Below, piece by piece: positions 32,227 to 40,063 of a DNA stretch of 64,000 nt (its first letter is position 1; each line of letters begins with the position of its first letter). The notes beneath the pieces are model-generated. The model did not search any database. It was not told the origin of the DNA and saw nothing but the letters and a program-made list of their open reading frames with translations. The DNA is from Rufibacter roseus (GTDB lineage Bacteria; Bacteroidota; Bacteroidia; Cytophagales; Hymenobacteraceae). The position numbers and the translations under genes are program-made. The stretch is from NCBI RefSeq assembly GCF_001647285.1, contig NZ_LRML01000005.1:124001-188000 (forward strand). The letters run 5' to 3'.

Positions 32227-33510
32227 ATGATCCAATTCAAAGAATTTACTTTAGATAATGGCCTGCAGTGCATTGTGCATGAAGACCCGACTTCGCCGCT
32301 GGCGGTGGTAAATGTGCTGTACAACGTAGGCTCCCGCGACGAGGAAGAAACCCACACGGGCTTTGCCCACTTGTTTGAGCACCTCATGTTCAGTGGTTCG
32401 GTAAACATACCAAACTATGATGAGCCGCTTCAGCAGGCTGGCGGGGAGAACAATGCCTTCACCAGTCCCGACCTCACCAATTATTACTTAACCGTACCGG
32501 CACAAAACGTAGAGACTGGCTTTTGGCTGGAGTCTGACCGCATGCTGAGTTTAGCGTTTAGTGAACAAGGGTTAGAGGTACAGCGCAAAGTGGTGGTAGA
32601 GGAATTTAAGCAGAATTATCTGAACAAGCCTTACGGTGATGTATGGCTTAAGCTTAGGCCACTGGCTTACCAAACACACCCGTACAAATGGGCTACCATT
32701 GGCAAAGAAATCAGCCACATTGAAAATGCCGTAATGGATGACGTGCGGGCTTTTTTCAAGAAGCACTACTCGCCATTAAATGCCATCTTAGTAGTGGCTG
32801 GCAACATTACTTTTGAAAGAGCCAAAGAACTGGCAGAAAAGTGGTTCGGCCCAATTCCAAGCGGCGTAAAATATGAGCGTAACTTACCGCAGGAGCCCCG
32901 CCAAACTCAAGCCCGTTTTTTAGAGGTGACCGCCGATGTACCGCTTACCGCTATTTACAAAACGTACCACATGCCCGGCCGCACCAGCCCCGACTACTAT
33001 GCCGCTGATTTAGTAGGTGACGTGCTGGGCCGAGGGAATTCTTCACGCCTGTACAACCAACTGGTAAAAGAGCAAAAGCTATTTAACTCCATTGGAGCAT
33101 TTGTGACCGGTTCTATGGAACCAGGCCTCCTGGTAATTCAGGGGAAACTGAACGTGGGGGTAGACCCACAAAAAGCCGATGCCGCCATTGAAAAAATTGT
33201 GGAAGAATTCCGTATGGAATATGTGAGCGCCGAGGAGTTGCAGAAAGTCAAAAATCAATCTGAAACTTCTATTGTGTTTTCAGAGATTGAGTTGCTGAAC
33301 CGTGCTATGAACCTTGCCTTTGGCAAACTAATGGGCAACCCCAACCACATCAATGAAGAAGGCGCAATGGTACAGGCCGTTACCGTGGAAGATTTGCACC
33401 GCCAAGCCCAGGAAGTACTTCGCCCCGACAACTGCTCTACGCTGATCTACCGCGCCGCGCCCGGCAACGAAGCCCGCGAGGATCTGGAAGAAGTACTGGA
33501 GGAAATGTAG
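32227..33510 (+). CDS. M16-family zinc peptidase (pitrilysin type)
   Basis: 427 residues. Inverted zinc motif HLFEH gives H48, E51 and H52 (FAHLFEHLMFSGS); the third ligand should be the Glu in VVVEEFKQNYLNKPYGDVW. N-terminal M16 domain ~12-160 and C-terminal domain ~165-350 (GNITFERAKELAEKWFGPI) follow the standard order. No signal peptide, so probably cytoplasmic, or exported by an unusual route. These enzymes degrade short peptides or process precursors. In many Bacteroidota a second M16 gene lies next to it; none is seen here. A perfect palindrome begins directly after the stop codon. Confidence 0.92.
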   Translation: MIQFKEFTLDNGLQCIVHEDPTSPLAVVNVLYNVGSRDEEETHTGFAHLFEHLMFSGSVNIPNYDEPLQQAGGENNAFTSPDLTNYYLTVPAQNVETGFWLESDRMLSLAFSEQGLEVQRKVVVEEFKQNYLNKPYGDVWLKLRPLAYQTHPYKWATIGKEISHIENAVMDDVRAFFKKHYSPLNAILVVAGNITFERAKELAEKWFGPIPSGVKYERNLPQEPRQTQARFLEVTADVPLTAIYKTYHMPGRTSPDYYAADLVGDVLGRGNSSRLYNQLVKEQKLFNSIGAFVTGSMEPGLLVIQGKLNVGVDPQKADAAIEKIVEEFRMEYVSAEELQKVKNQSETSIVFSEIELLNRAMNLAFGKLMGNPNHINEEGAMVQAVTVEDLHRQAQEVLRPDNCSTLIYRAAPGNEAREDLEEVLEEM

Positions 33511-33515
33511 TATCT

Positions 33516-33551
33516 GTTTTGGGGCTGTTTTCTGAAAAATTGCCCCAAAAC
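33516..33551. repeat. 36-nt intergenic palindrome, copy 13 (GTTTTGG type)
   Basis: Perfect 15-bp stem (33511-33525 with 33542-33556); the stem begins at the base after the peptidase stop codon. The variable pair is G-C, as in copy 3. Confidence 0.9.
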
Positions 33552-33651
33552 AGATATGCAATCAAGTGTTTACAAACTTGCCGCACCCGCCCTTGTTGGT
33601 GTTGTCATCAATAAAACTTTTTGCCGTTCATCTCAAATGTAAGCGCCAACT

Positions 33652-33679
33652 CCCTTGTTGGCGATAATACCAACAAGGG
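33652..33679. promoter_or_regulatory. Inverted repeat upstream of TonB-domain gene
   Basis: CCCTTGTTGG and CCAACAAGGG face each other around 8 nt and end 21 nt before the ATG; a third direct copy of CCCTTGTTGG lies at 33590-33599. A possible operator or leader hairpin, function unknown. Confidence 0.45.
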
Positions 33680-33700
33680 CACGAAAATTTTGCTAAAATC

Positions 33701-34447
33701 ATGACAAAGTCTATAAAAAAAGCCAAGGAGGCAGTGATTGTAGTTCTTCTGGCCATAGCTGTTTCTGCAGCCGCCAATGCACAGCAGGTAGACTCCGTCT
33801 GGTTTGACAAAAGCTGGAAAGAGACCTCTGATCTTCAGCAGCGCGTTTATCTGCGAACAATCAAACCCGTGGATAAGGCTTTTGAGGTAACTGATTATTA
33901 CCCCAACGGCAAAGTCCAGATGCTGGGCTACTTTGCCTCCATGAAGCCAGAAAACCGACACGGTGAGTTTAAGTACTATTCTGAAGCAGGCACTTTAACT
34001 TCTAAGAATATATGGGTGAACAACATGGTGGCGGAAACTTTCACTTATGATGAATCTGGAAAGCAAACACTGCATGTCATCAAGAAGGAATATTTAGCCA
34101 CGCTTTCCGCTCAGGAAAAACTGGAGAAACATGGCATCAAGGAAATAGAGAAACACCCTGAATTTCCGGGCGGGAACAGTTCTTTTTCAGCGTTTCTGAC
34201 TAAGAACTTAAAATATCCTCCAGCAGCTTTGAAAGACAGCATACAAGGCAGGGTCATTGTTGTTGCTACCATCAACGAAAAAGGTCAGCTAACCAATGTA
34301 CGGGTGGCGCAAAAAGCTCATCCTTTACTAGACGAGGAGGCCTTACGGGTAGCCAACCTTCTCCCAAAGAAGAAATGGTCCCCGGCCCAGAACAAAGGCA
34401 AAAATATAACTGCAGATTTCGCTTTCCCGGTTATGTTTAAGCAGTAA
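33701..34447 (+). CDS. TonB C-terminal domain protein with exported N-terminal part
   Basis: 248 residues. Signal-peptide-like start (MTKSIKKAKEAVIVVLLAIAVSAAANAQQ). Residues ~60-125 contain MORN-like text (YYPNGKVQMLGYFASM, GEFKYYSEAGTLTSKNIWVNN). The end, from ~150, is a TonB C-terminal fold: EFPGGNSSFSAFLTKNLKYPPAALKDSIQGRVIVVATI, VRVAQKAHPLLDEEALRVANLLPKKKWSPAQNKGK. TonB proper has an uncleaved inner-membrane anchor and a Pro-rich linker; both are missing, so it may be a soluble or lipid-free periplasmic relative rather than an energy transducer. Monocistronic, 48 bp before ispF. Confidence 0.8.
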   Translation: MTKSIKKAKEAVIVVLLAIAVSAAANAQQVDSVWFDKSWKETSDLQQRVYLRTIKPVDKAFEVTDYYPNGKVQMLGYFASMKPENRHGEFKYYSEAGTLTSKNIWVNNMVAETFTYDESGKQTLHVIKKEYLATLSAQEKLEKHGIKEIEKHPEFPGGNSSFSAFLTKNLKYPPAALKDSIQGRVIVVATINEKGQLTNVRVAQKAHPLLDEEALRVANLLPKKKWSPAQNKGKNITADFAFPVMFKQ

Positions 34448-34495
34448 CCATCTTGGTTCTCTAATAACTAAAAACAAACAACTAAACACTCCCAA

Positions 34496-35008
34496 ATGAG
34501 CTTTCATATAAGAACCGGCTTCGGCTATGATGTACACCAACTGCAAGAGGGGCTTGATTTCTGGCTAGGCGGCATCAAGATTCCGCACACCCACGGCGCC
34601 CTTGGCCACTCCGATGCCGACGTACTTATCCATGTGATTTGTGATGCTCTGCTGGGCGCCGCCAACCTGCGCGACATCGGCTTTCATTTTTCTGACAAAG
34701 ACCCTAAGTACAAAGGCATTGACAGCAAAATTCTGCTGCGCGAGGTCATGCAACTGATACGGGGCAAAGGCTATGAGGTAGGCAACATTGATTCAACTGT
34801 TTGCTTGCAGGAGCCCAAAGTAAACCCGCACATTCCGGCCATGAAAACCTGTTTGGCCGAGGTAATGGGCGTGGCCGAAGAAGACGTTTCTATTAAAGCC
34901 ACTACAACCGAGCATTTAGGCTTTGTGGGTAAGAAAGAAGGTGTGGCCGCTTTTGCCACCGTATTGATTTTCAAAAAACAGGGAATGATTGCCCGCGAGC
35001 CGTTTTAA
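34496..35008 (+). CDS. ispF: 2-C-methyl-D-erythritol 2,4-cyclodiphosphate synthase
   Basis: 170 residues. It cyclises CDP-ME-2-phosphate in the MEP isoprenoid pathway. Metal site D12 and H14 (FGYDVHQL), the H46-region GALGHSDADVLIHVICDALLGAA, DIGFHFSD and IKATTTEHLGFVGKKEG are all intact. The final codons CCG TTT TAA lie within a 36-nt palindromic element, so the C-terminal PF and the stop codon are part of that repeat. The natural C-terminus in homologues probably varies there. Confidence 0.96.
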   Translation: MSFHIRTGFGYDVHQLQEGLDFWLGGIKIPHTHGALGHSDADVLIHVICDALLGAANLRDIGFHFSDKDPKYKGIDSKILLREVMQLIRGKGYEVGNIDSTVCLQEPKVNPHIPAMKTCLAEVMGVAEEDVSIKATTTEHLGFVGKKEGVAAFATVLIFKKQGMIAREPF

Positions 35009-35037
35009 ACTTGTTTCTTTAAAAACAGGCCCAAAAC
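35002..35037. repeat. 36-nt intergenic palindrome, copy 14 (overlaps the ispF stop)
   Basis: Core begins inside the CCG codon of ispF and includes its TAA. Variable pair A against C is mismatched; inner arms degenerate. Confidence 0.6.
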
Positions 35038-35110
35038 AGCTATCGTTTGTTAGTTATTTAAAATTGGAGTAACATTAAGGTCATTTTCCAGATTAACAAA
35101 ACAACACTAC

Positions 35111-36724
35111 ATGAAGAAGCATTTATATACCTTAGGCTTGGCCGTGGCGCTGTTGAGTGGCTGCTCCACCTCACAAACCGCTACTCAACAGCGCATTAGC
35201 GCCGAAGAGGCACCTAGCCACTTCGCCGGCACCATCACTGCCGCCGATTTAGAGAAGCATCTCCGCATTTTGGCCTCAGATTCTTTAGAAGGTCGTGAAA
35301 CCGGCGAGCGCGGTCAGAAAATGGCAGCAGAGTATATTGCCAACTTCTTTAAAGCCAACAATATTACTGGTCCAGTTTCCACAGGTTCAAACCCTTACTA
35401 CCAAGAATTCAACTTAGAAAAAAGCACCTGGGGTGAAGGTTATGTCATGGTGGGGCAGCAGAAGTTCTCCATGGGCAAAGACTTTTTTGTGCTGGGCGCT
35501 TCGCCTTTCCAAACTGAGCAGAATACAGAAGTTGTGTTTGCCGGCTACGGCATTGACGACCCCGCCTACTCAGACTACACCAACCTGAATGTAAAAGACA
35601 AAGTGGTGGTGGTGTTTTCCGGTGAACCGAAGAAGAATGACGGCAACTACCTCATCAGCGGCACCGACAAAATGAGCACCTGGACCCAAGACCCACGCAC
35701 TAAATCGGCGGCCGCCACTAAAAAAGGAGCCAAAGCCGTATTCGTGATCACGGGCAATACAGACGCTGATTTCCAACAAATGACCAGGCGTTACGCAGGT
35801 ATGTTAACGCGTCCATCTATTGGTTTCGGAAGCACTCCAACTGAGCCAAGAGCAGCACTAGCATACATTTCCCCTACTTTGGCGGCCAACCTGCTAAACG
35901 TGAAGCCTGAGCAACTAACATCATACAATTCCTCTGTTGCCAAAGCCGGTAAGTCTATTTCGTCGCCGTACAAAGTGGCCGCCAACGTAAAGATTAAGAC
36001 AGAACGTAACCGCCAACCATTACCAACTGAAAACGTGCTGGGCTACATTGAAGGCACTGACCTGAAAGATGAGGTAATTGTTTTAAGCGCTCACTATGAC
36101 CACGAAGGCATAAAAGACGGTAAAATTTACAATGGCGCCAATGACGATGGTTCTGGCACCGTGGCCATCATGGAAATTGGCCAAGCCTTTGCCGAAGCCA
36201 AAAAAGCAGGTCACGGACCACGCCGCAGCATCTTAATTTTAGCCGTAACCGGCGAAGAAAAAGGCCTGTTAGGTTCTGAGTACTACACAGAAAACCCAAT
36301 ATTCCCGCTTGCCAACACCATTGCCGACCTGAACATTGACATGATTGGCCGCAACGACAAGCAGCACGAAGGCAACTTCAACTACATTTACGTGATTGGG
36401 TCAGACAAGCTTTCTTCAGAACTGCACGCCATCTCTGAGAACGCCAACAAAACGTACGTGAACATGGAGCTGGATTACACCTTCAACGACCCGAACGACC
36501 CGAACCGTTTCTATTACCGTTCTGACCACTATAACTTCGCCAAGCACAAAATTCCGGTGGCATTTTACTTCAACGGCGTGCACGAAGACTACCACCAACC
36601 AACCGACGATGTGGAGAAAATAAACTTTGACGCCGCCCAAAAAGTGACCCGTCTGGTATTCCACACCGCCTGGGATCTGGCTAACCGCGACAAGCGCATT
36701 GTGGTAGACAGCAACAAAAAATAA
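35111..36724 (+). CDS. M28-family metallopeptidase lipoprotein with PA domain
   Basis: 537 residues. Lipoprotein signal ends LLSGC (C18). Then LRILASDSLEGRETGERGQKMAAEYI, an inserted PA domain (VVFAGYGIDDPAYSDYTNLNVKDKVVVV...), and the di-zinc catalytic core: LSAHYDHEG, GANDDGSGTVAIMEIG, VTGEEKGLLGSEYY, NIDMIGRND and a late H in YHQPTDDVEKI. Such enzymes are aminopeptidases that trim peptides in the periplasm or at the surface. Followed by a long hairpin terminator. Confidence 0.93.
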   Translation: MKKHLYTLGLAVALLSGCSTSQTATQQRISAEEAPSHFAGTITAADLEKHLRILASDSLEGRETGERGQKMAAEYIANFFKANNITGPVSTGSNPYYQEFNLEKSTWGEGYVMVGQQKFSMGKDFFVLGASPFQTEQNTEVVFAGYGIDDPAYSDYTNLNVKDKVVVVFSGEPKKNDGNYLISGTDKMSTWTQDPRTKSAAATKKGAKAVFVITGNTDADFQQMTRRYAGMLTRPSIGFGSTPTEPRAALAYISPTLAANLLNVKPEQLTSYNSSVAKAGKSISSPYKVAANVKIKTERNRQPLPTENVLGYIEGTDLKDEVIVLSAHYDHEGIKDGKIYNGANDDGSGTVAIMEIGQAFAEAKKAGHGPRRSILILAVTGEEKGLLGSEYYTENPIFPLANTIADLNIDMIGRNDKQHEGNFNYIYVIGSDKLSSELHAISENANKTYVNMELDYTFNDPNDPNRFYYRSDHYNFAKHKIPVAFYFNGVHEDYHQPTDDVEKINFDAAQKVTRLVFHTAWDLANRDKRIVVDSNKK

Positions 36725-36745
36725 GTGAAGCTTATTTAGTTCTGT

Positions 36746-36823
36746 GTCCTGAGTCTTGAGTGCTGAGTTTCAATACATGAGTTTTTAACTCTTGACTCAG
36801 CATTCAAGACTCAGGACTTTTTT
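36746..36823 (+). terminator. Long hairpin terminator built from a repeat sequence
   Basis: A 23-nt arm (36746-36768) starting GTCCTGAGTCTTGAG pairs with 36795-36817 with one mismatch, and a T-run follows. The loop includes CTCTTGACTC, which partly repeats the arm. Likely a repeat-derived terminator of the M28 gene. Confidence 0.75.
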
Positions 36824-36856
36824 AGGGCAGTTGTATCTTATTGCAAATAAGCTCGT

Positions 36857-36864
36857 TATTTTTG
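36857..36864 (+). promoter_or_regulatory. Candidate -7 element for lutB
   Basis: TATTTTTG fits TAnnTTTG; a TTG lies 23 nt further upstream (36831-36833). The lutB start is 141 nt downstream. Confidence 0.35.
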
Positions 36865-36913
36865 CGGATGGTTTTTGGCAGAACAAGAGCCGTAGCCATA
36901 TAGTGACATTGCT

Positions 36914-36949
36914 GTTTTAGGCCTGTTTTTCAAAAATCAGCTCTAAAAC
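36914..36949. repeat. 36-nt intergenic palindrome, copy 15
   Basis: GTTTTAG/CTAAAAC pair; inner CTGTTTTTC/AAAAATCAG pairs. Lies upstream of lutB within its 5' region. Confidence 0.75.
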
Positions 36950-36993
36950 GAGACTAGGTTTAGCCGGAAATAACCTGCTACGCCATATAAACC

Positions 36994-36998
36994 AGGAG
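36994..36998 (+). promoter_or_regulatory. Shine-Dalgarno site that supports a TTG start
   Basis: AGGAG six nt before TTG at 37005. Strong SD sequences are rare in this window, and this one compensates for the weak start codon. Confidence 0.6.
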
Positions 36999-37004
36999 AA
37001 AGAA

Positions 37005-38387
37005 TTGAGCAGTAAACTAAAGCAATTTCTGCAGGACTCGGAGAGGAAGGCATTTGACCTGGACCATCGGCAGAAAATAAGGTTTAACATAGGCAAGTAC
37101 AACGCAGCGGTGCAGAACGGCCTCGCGGCGTATGACAACCATGAACTGGCCCGTCAGCGTGCATCGTTCCTGAAAACTCAGACCATCAATAACCTAGACA
37201 AATACCTCATGGAGTTTGAGAAGAACTTCATTCAGAGAGGCGGAAAGGTGATTTGGGCGCAGAACACTCAGGAAGCATTGCGTGAGATTGGCGCTATTAT
37301 GAAGCGCAAACGCGCCAAATCGGTGGTCAAGTCAAAGTCTATGAGCACCGAGGAAATTCACCTGAACGACTATTTGGAGAAGAACGGTATTGAAACCGTA
37401 GAGACCGATTTAGGCGAATACATTGTACAGCTAGCGGAGCAACGGCCTTACCACATTGTCACGCCGGCCATGCACATGTCTAAAAAAGACATATCCGAAC
37501 TATTCACCAAAAAGCTAGGAATACCGCCCACCGATGACGCCCAGCAACTGGTACTTACCGCCCGCAAACTTTTAAGAGACAAATATACCCAAGCTGAAGT
37601 GGGCATAACGGGCGCCAACTTCCTGATAGCTGATATTGGTGGCATTGCCGTGACCGAGAACGAAGGCAATGCCCGCCTTTCCACCACGTTTCCTAAAACG
37701 CATATTGCGGTTGTGGGCATTGAGAAGCTGATTCCCAGCATGCTGGACCTTGATCTGTTCTGGCCATTGCTGAGCACCAGCGGCACTGGGCAAAACATAA
37801 CCATCTACAACACCATTTTAACTGGGCCGCGCCAGCCCACTGAGAAAGACGGCCCCGAGGAAATGTACGTGGTGCTGCTAGACAACGGCCGCACCAACCT
37901 GCTAGCTCAGCCGGAACAGCGCGAGGCTTTGAACTGCATCCGCTGCGGCGCTTGCCTGAACGTGTGCCCCGTGTACAAAAACATTGGGGGCCATACCTAT
38001 GAGACCACCTACAGCGGCCCCATAGGATCAGTGATCACGCCTCATTTGGCTGGTTTTGAAGAAAACAAGCACCTCAGCTACGCCAGCTCTCTTTGCGGAG
38101 CCTGCACCAGTGTTTGCCCCGTAAAAATCAACCTGCACGGCTTGTTGCTGGCCAACCGCCGTTACAGCGTAGAGCAGGGTCTGGTAGACAAAAACGAAAA
38201 ACTGGCTTTCCGCTTCTGGACCTACGGCATGAAAAACCGGAAGCTACTGAATTTTGCTCCGGCCGCCGTTAAGAACTTCGTGCTGAAGCGGGTACAGAAA
38301 GACACTTGGGCCGTGCGCCGAGAGCCCCTACTAGCCGCCCCTGAAACTTTCACTGATATGTGGCGAAAGCAACGCGGCAACGAATAA
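37005..38387 (+). CDS. lutB: Lactate utilisation iron-sulfur protein LutB
   Basis: 460 residues from a TTG start preceded by AGGAG; no better ATG exists near the family's usual N-terminus. Residues ~60-290 are the LUD domain; then two 4Fe-4S motifs, CIRCGACLNVCP and CGACTSVCPVK. A C-terminal tail follows (SVEQGLVDKNEKLAFRFWTYG). LutB joins LutA and LutC to oxidise L-lactate to pyruvate at the inner face of the membrane. lutA and lutC are not adjacent in this window, so either they are elsewhere or this LutB works with other partners. Confidence 0.92.
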   Translation: MSSKLKQFLQDSERKAFDLDHRQKIRFNIGKYNAAVQNGLAAYDNHELARQRASFLKTQTINNLDKYLMEFEKNFIQRGGKVIWAQNTQEALREIGAIMKRKRAKSVVKSKSMSTEEIHLNDYLEKNGIETVETDLGEYIVQLAEQRPYHIVTPAMHMSKKDISELFTKKLGIPPTDDAQQLVLTARKLLRDKYTQAEVGITGANFLIADIGGIAVTENEGNARLSTTFPKTHIAVVGIEKLIPSMLDLDLFWPLLSTSGTGQNITIYNTILTGPRQPTEKDGPEEMYVVLLDNGRTNLLAQPEQREALNCIRCGACLNVCPVYKNIGGHTYETTYSGPIGSVITPHLAGFEENKHLSYASSLCGACTSVCPVKINLHGLLLANRRYSVEQGLVDKNEKLAFRFWTYGMKNRKLLNFAPAAVKNFVLKRVQKDTWAVRREPLLAAPETFTDMWRKQRGNE

Positions 38388-38399
38388 CAAGCCAATAAA

Positions 38400-38429
38400 A
38401 AGAGGCCTTCTATTACTAGAAGGCCTCTT
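38400..38429. terminator. lutB terminator
   Basis: Perfect 12-bp stem AAGAGGCCTTCT/AGAAGGCCTCTT with ATTACT loop. Confidence 0.8.
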
Positions 38430-38463
38430 GGGTTTTACAATAGGATGGTTTGGAATGTCAGCC

Positions 38464-38499
38464 GTTTTTGGCCTATGTTCTTTAAAACGAGGCGAAAAC
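38464..38499. repeat. 36-nt intergenic palindrome, copy 16
   Basis: GTTTTTGGCC against GGCGAAAAC; the variable pair is a T-G wobble. Ends 7 bp from the stop of the next minus-strand gene. Confidence 0.65.
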
Positions 38500-38506
38500 A
38501 GAAAAG

Positions 38507-38737
38507 TTAGCCCCGGTTTACAGGTTTACCTTTTCTTAACTTTACCTTCTTAGAAGACTTTGACTTATTAGCTTTCGACCTTTTAGGCTTAGCCTTTTTC
38601 ATTTTGTTTTTTTTCTTACCAAAGATTGGCCCCTGCTGTTCTGTCACAGTAGTTACGCCCGTTCCCTGAGCATCTAAAACCGGAGAAAAAGATAACAATA
38701 GTGCTGAAATCAATATAAAAGGTATGTGCTTTCTCAT
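38507..38737 (-). CDS. Small secreted Lys-rich protein (76 aa)
   Basis: Signal peptide MRKHIPFILISALLLSFSPVLDAQ, then a 17-residue polar stretch and a tail that is over half Lys/Arg (KKKNKMKKAKPKRSKANKSK to the end KLRKGKPVNRG). No Cys, no hydrophobic core in the mature part. Family not recognised. It is the third small exported protein here with a Lys-rich C-terminus; the others are at 29199 and 29534. A polycationic secreted protein could bind nucleic acid, LPS or extracellular polysaccharide, but this is only inference. Confidence 0.65.
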   Translation of the reverse strand: MRKHIPFILISALLLSFSPVLDAQGTGVTTVTEQQGPIFGKKKNKMKKAKPKRSKANKSKSSKKVKLRKGKPVNRG

Positions 38738-38904
38738 GGTAATTGAGGGGGATTAATTATAAAATGCCACCCCCTCTTTTACGCATCCAAATTCATATAG
38801 ATTAGAAATTCACATACTTAATGTATTAATTAACAGAAATTTAAACCACGGCACAGTATGCTTGCCCGCTAACACTCAACTTGGTTGCAGACACTTTCCA
38901 GTAC

Positions 38905-39981
38905 CTATAACTGCCTTAACGCCTTCACCAATTGGTCTACGTCTGCTTCAGACACTGCCGGGAAATTAGCTATTCTAATCTGTGTTTCTTTGTAGTTGCC
39001 GTACCCAGAGCCTACTACTAAGCCCTGCTCTTTTAGCTTTGAAATGACCTGGGCAGCGGGTCTGTCAACCACGTCGGCAACAACTACAGTTGGGGAGCGG
39101 TGCAAAGGGTTCTGCACAAAGGGTTTAAACAGGTTGCTTTCTTCTAAGAAGTTGTACAGCTGAATAGCCTTAGATTCGGTCTGTCTTCTGATTGTGTCTA
39201 TACCCGCGGCTAACATGTCTTCCACTATGTGACAGAGCAGGTAAATGTCCAGCACGTTTGGGGTGCACGGGGTTTGGAACTGCAAAAATTGCTCGTGTAA
39301 AGACTTGATGCTATAGTGGCCGCCCGTGTACTGCTGCCCCTCCAACTGGGTGGCTTTGCGGCGGCAACGCTCATTCACGAGCCAAACACCTAAGCCTGCC
39401 GGCAAACCAAACCCTTTCTGCACCGAGAAAAAGGCCATGTCTACTTTAGAAAAATCTAACGCAGCGTATGGTGCGCCAGATACTATGTCTACAGAGAGCA
39501 GTGGGTCCGGGAACAGCGTGCGTAGTGCATGAATGTCCTGCACGGGCATGCAAACGCCGGAACTAGTCTCATTCTGCGCCAAACCCACTAGCTCCGTACC
39601 TTCCAGAATCTGAAAATGGTCAATGTCAAAGCCCTCCCCAAACGGCACCTGCAGCACCTCTGTTTGCCGTCCCAGCCATTTGGCATGGTCCAGGTATTTC
39701 TTGGAGAAAGAACCGTTCACCAAATGGAAAGAGTTTTGCGCTGTCAGGTTTTGTAAACTACGCTCCCAGATTTCAGTGGCGGAGCCGGTAAAGTAAATGG
39801 CATACTCCTCCGGCAGATTGAACAGAGCCCGCAAGGCGGCATCGGTGCGGCGGTACAAGTCTTTGAAGGCTTGGCTCCGGTGGCTCTGCGAGAACACTTG
39901 TTTGTCTAAACCAGCTTGCAAATGCTGGGCAACAGTTGGGTACAGTTGCGCCGGGCCTGGGGTAAAATAGATAGGAGCCAT
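38905..39981 (-). CDS. serC: Phosphoserine aminotransferase-like class V aminotransferase
   Basis: 358 residues. Start motif IYFTPGPAQLYP is typical of SerC-like class V enzymes. PLP-binding lysine K189 in SVQKGFGLPAG, with D165 in LLSVDIVSGAPYA as its partner; the cofactor-stacking region is FTGSATEIWE. The enzyme would convert 3-phosphohydroxypyruvate and glutamate to phosphoserine. It is on the same strand as the SerB-SerA fusion 1.2 kb upstream, which supports a role in serine synthesis, though a glycosyltransferase lies between. Related aminotransferases (alanine-glyoxylate type) are the alternative. Confidence 0.8.
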   Translation of the reverse strand: MAPIYFTPGPAQLYPTVAQHLQAGLDKQVFSQSHRSQAFKDLYRRTDAALRALFNLPEEYAIYFTGSATEIWERSLQNLTAQNSFHLVNGSFSKKYLDHAKWLGRQTEVLQVPFGEGFDIDHFQILEGTELVGLAQNETSSGVCMPVQDIHALRTLFPDPLLSVDIVSGAPYAALDFSKVDMAFFSVQKGFGLPAGLGVWLVNERCRRKATQLEGQQYTGGHYSIKSLHEQFLQFQTPCTPNVLDIYLLCHIVEDMLAAGIDTIRRQTESKAIQLYNFLEESNLFKPFVQNPLHRSPTVVVADVVDRPAAQVISKLKEQGLVVGSGYGNYKETQIRIANFPAVSEADVDQLVKALRQL

Positions 39982-40020
39982 GTTCTATGTTAATTTTTAA
40001 ATGTGCTGATGCAAATAACC

Positions 40021-40056
40021 GTTTACGGGCTGATTTTTAAAAATCAGCCCGTAAAC
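40021..40056. repeat. 36-nt intergenic palindrome, copy 17 (perfect, GTTTACGGG variant)
   Basis: Both 18-nt arms match exactly with no loop (19 bp with flanking C-G, 40020-40057). The sequence departs from the family consensus at several positions, but each change is matched in the other arm. It lies 7 bp beyond the glycosyltransferase stop. Confidence 0.9.
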
Positions 40057-40063
40057 GTCTGTC

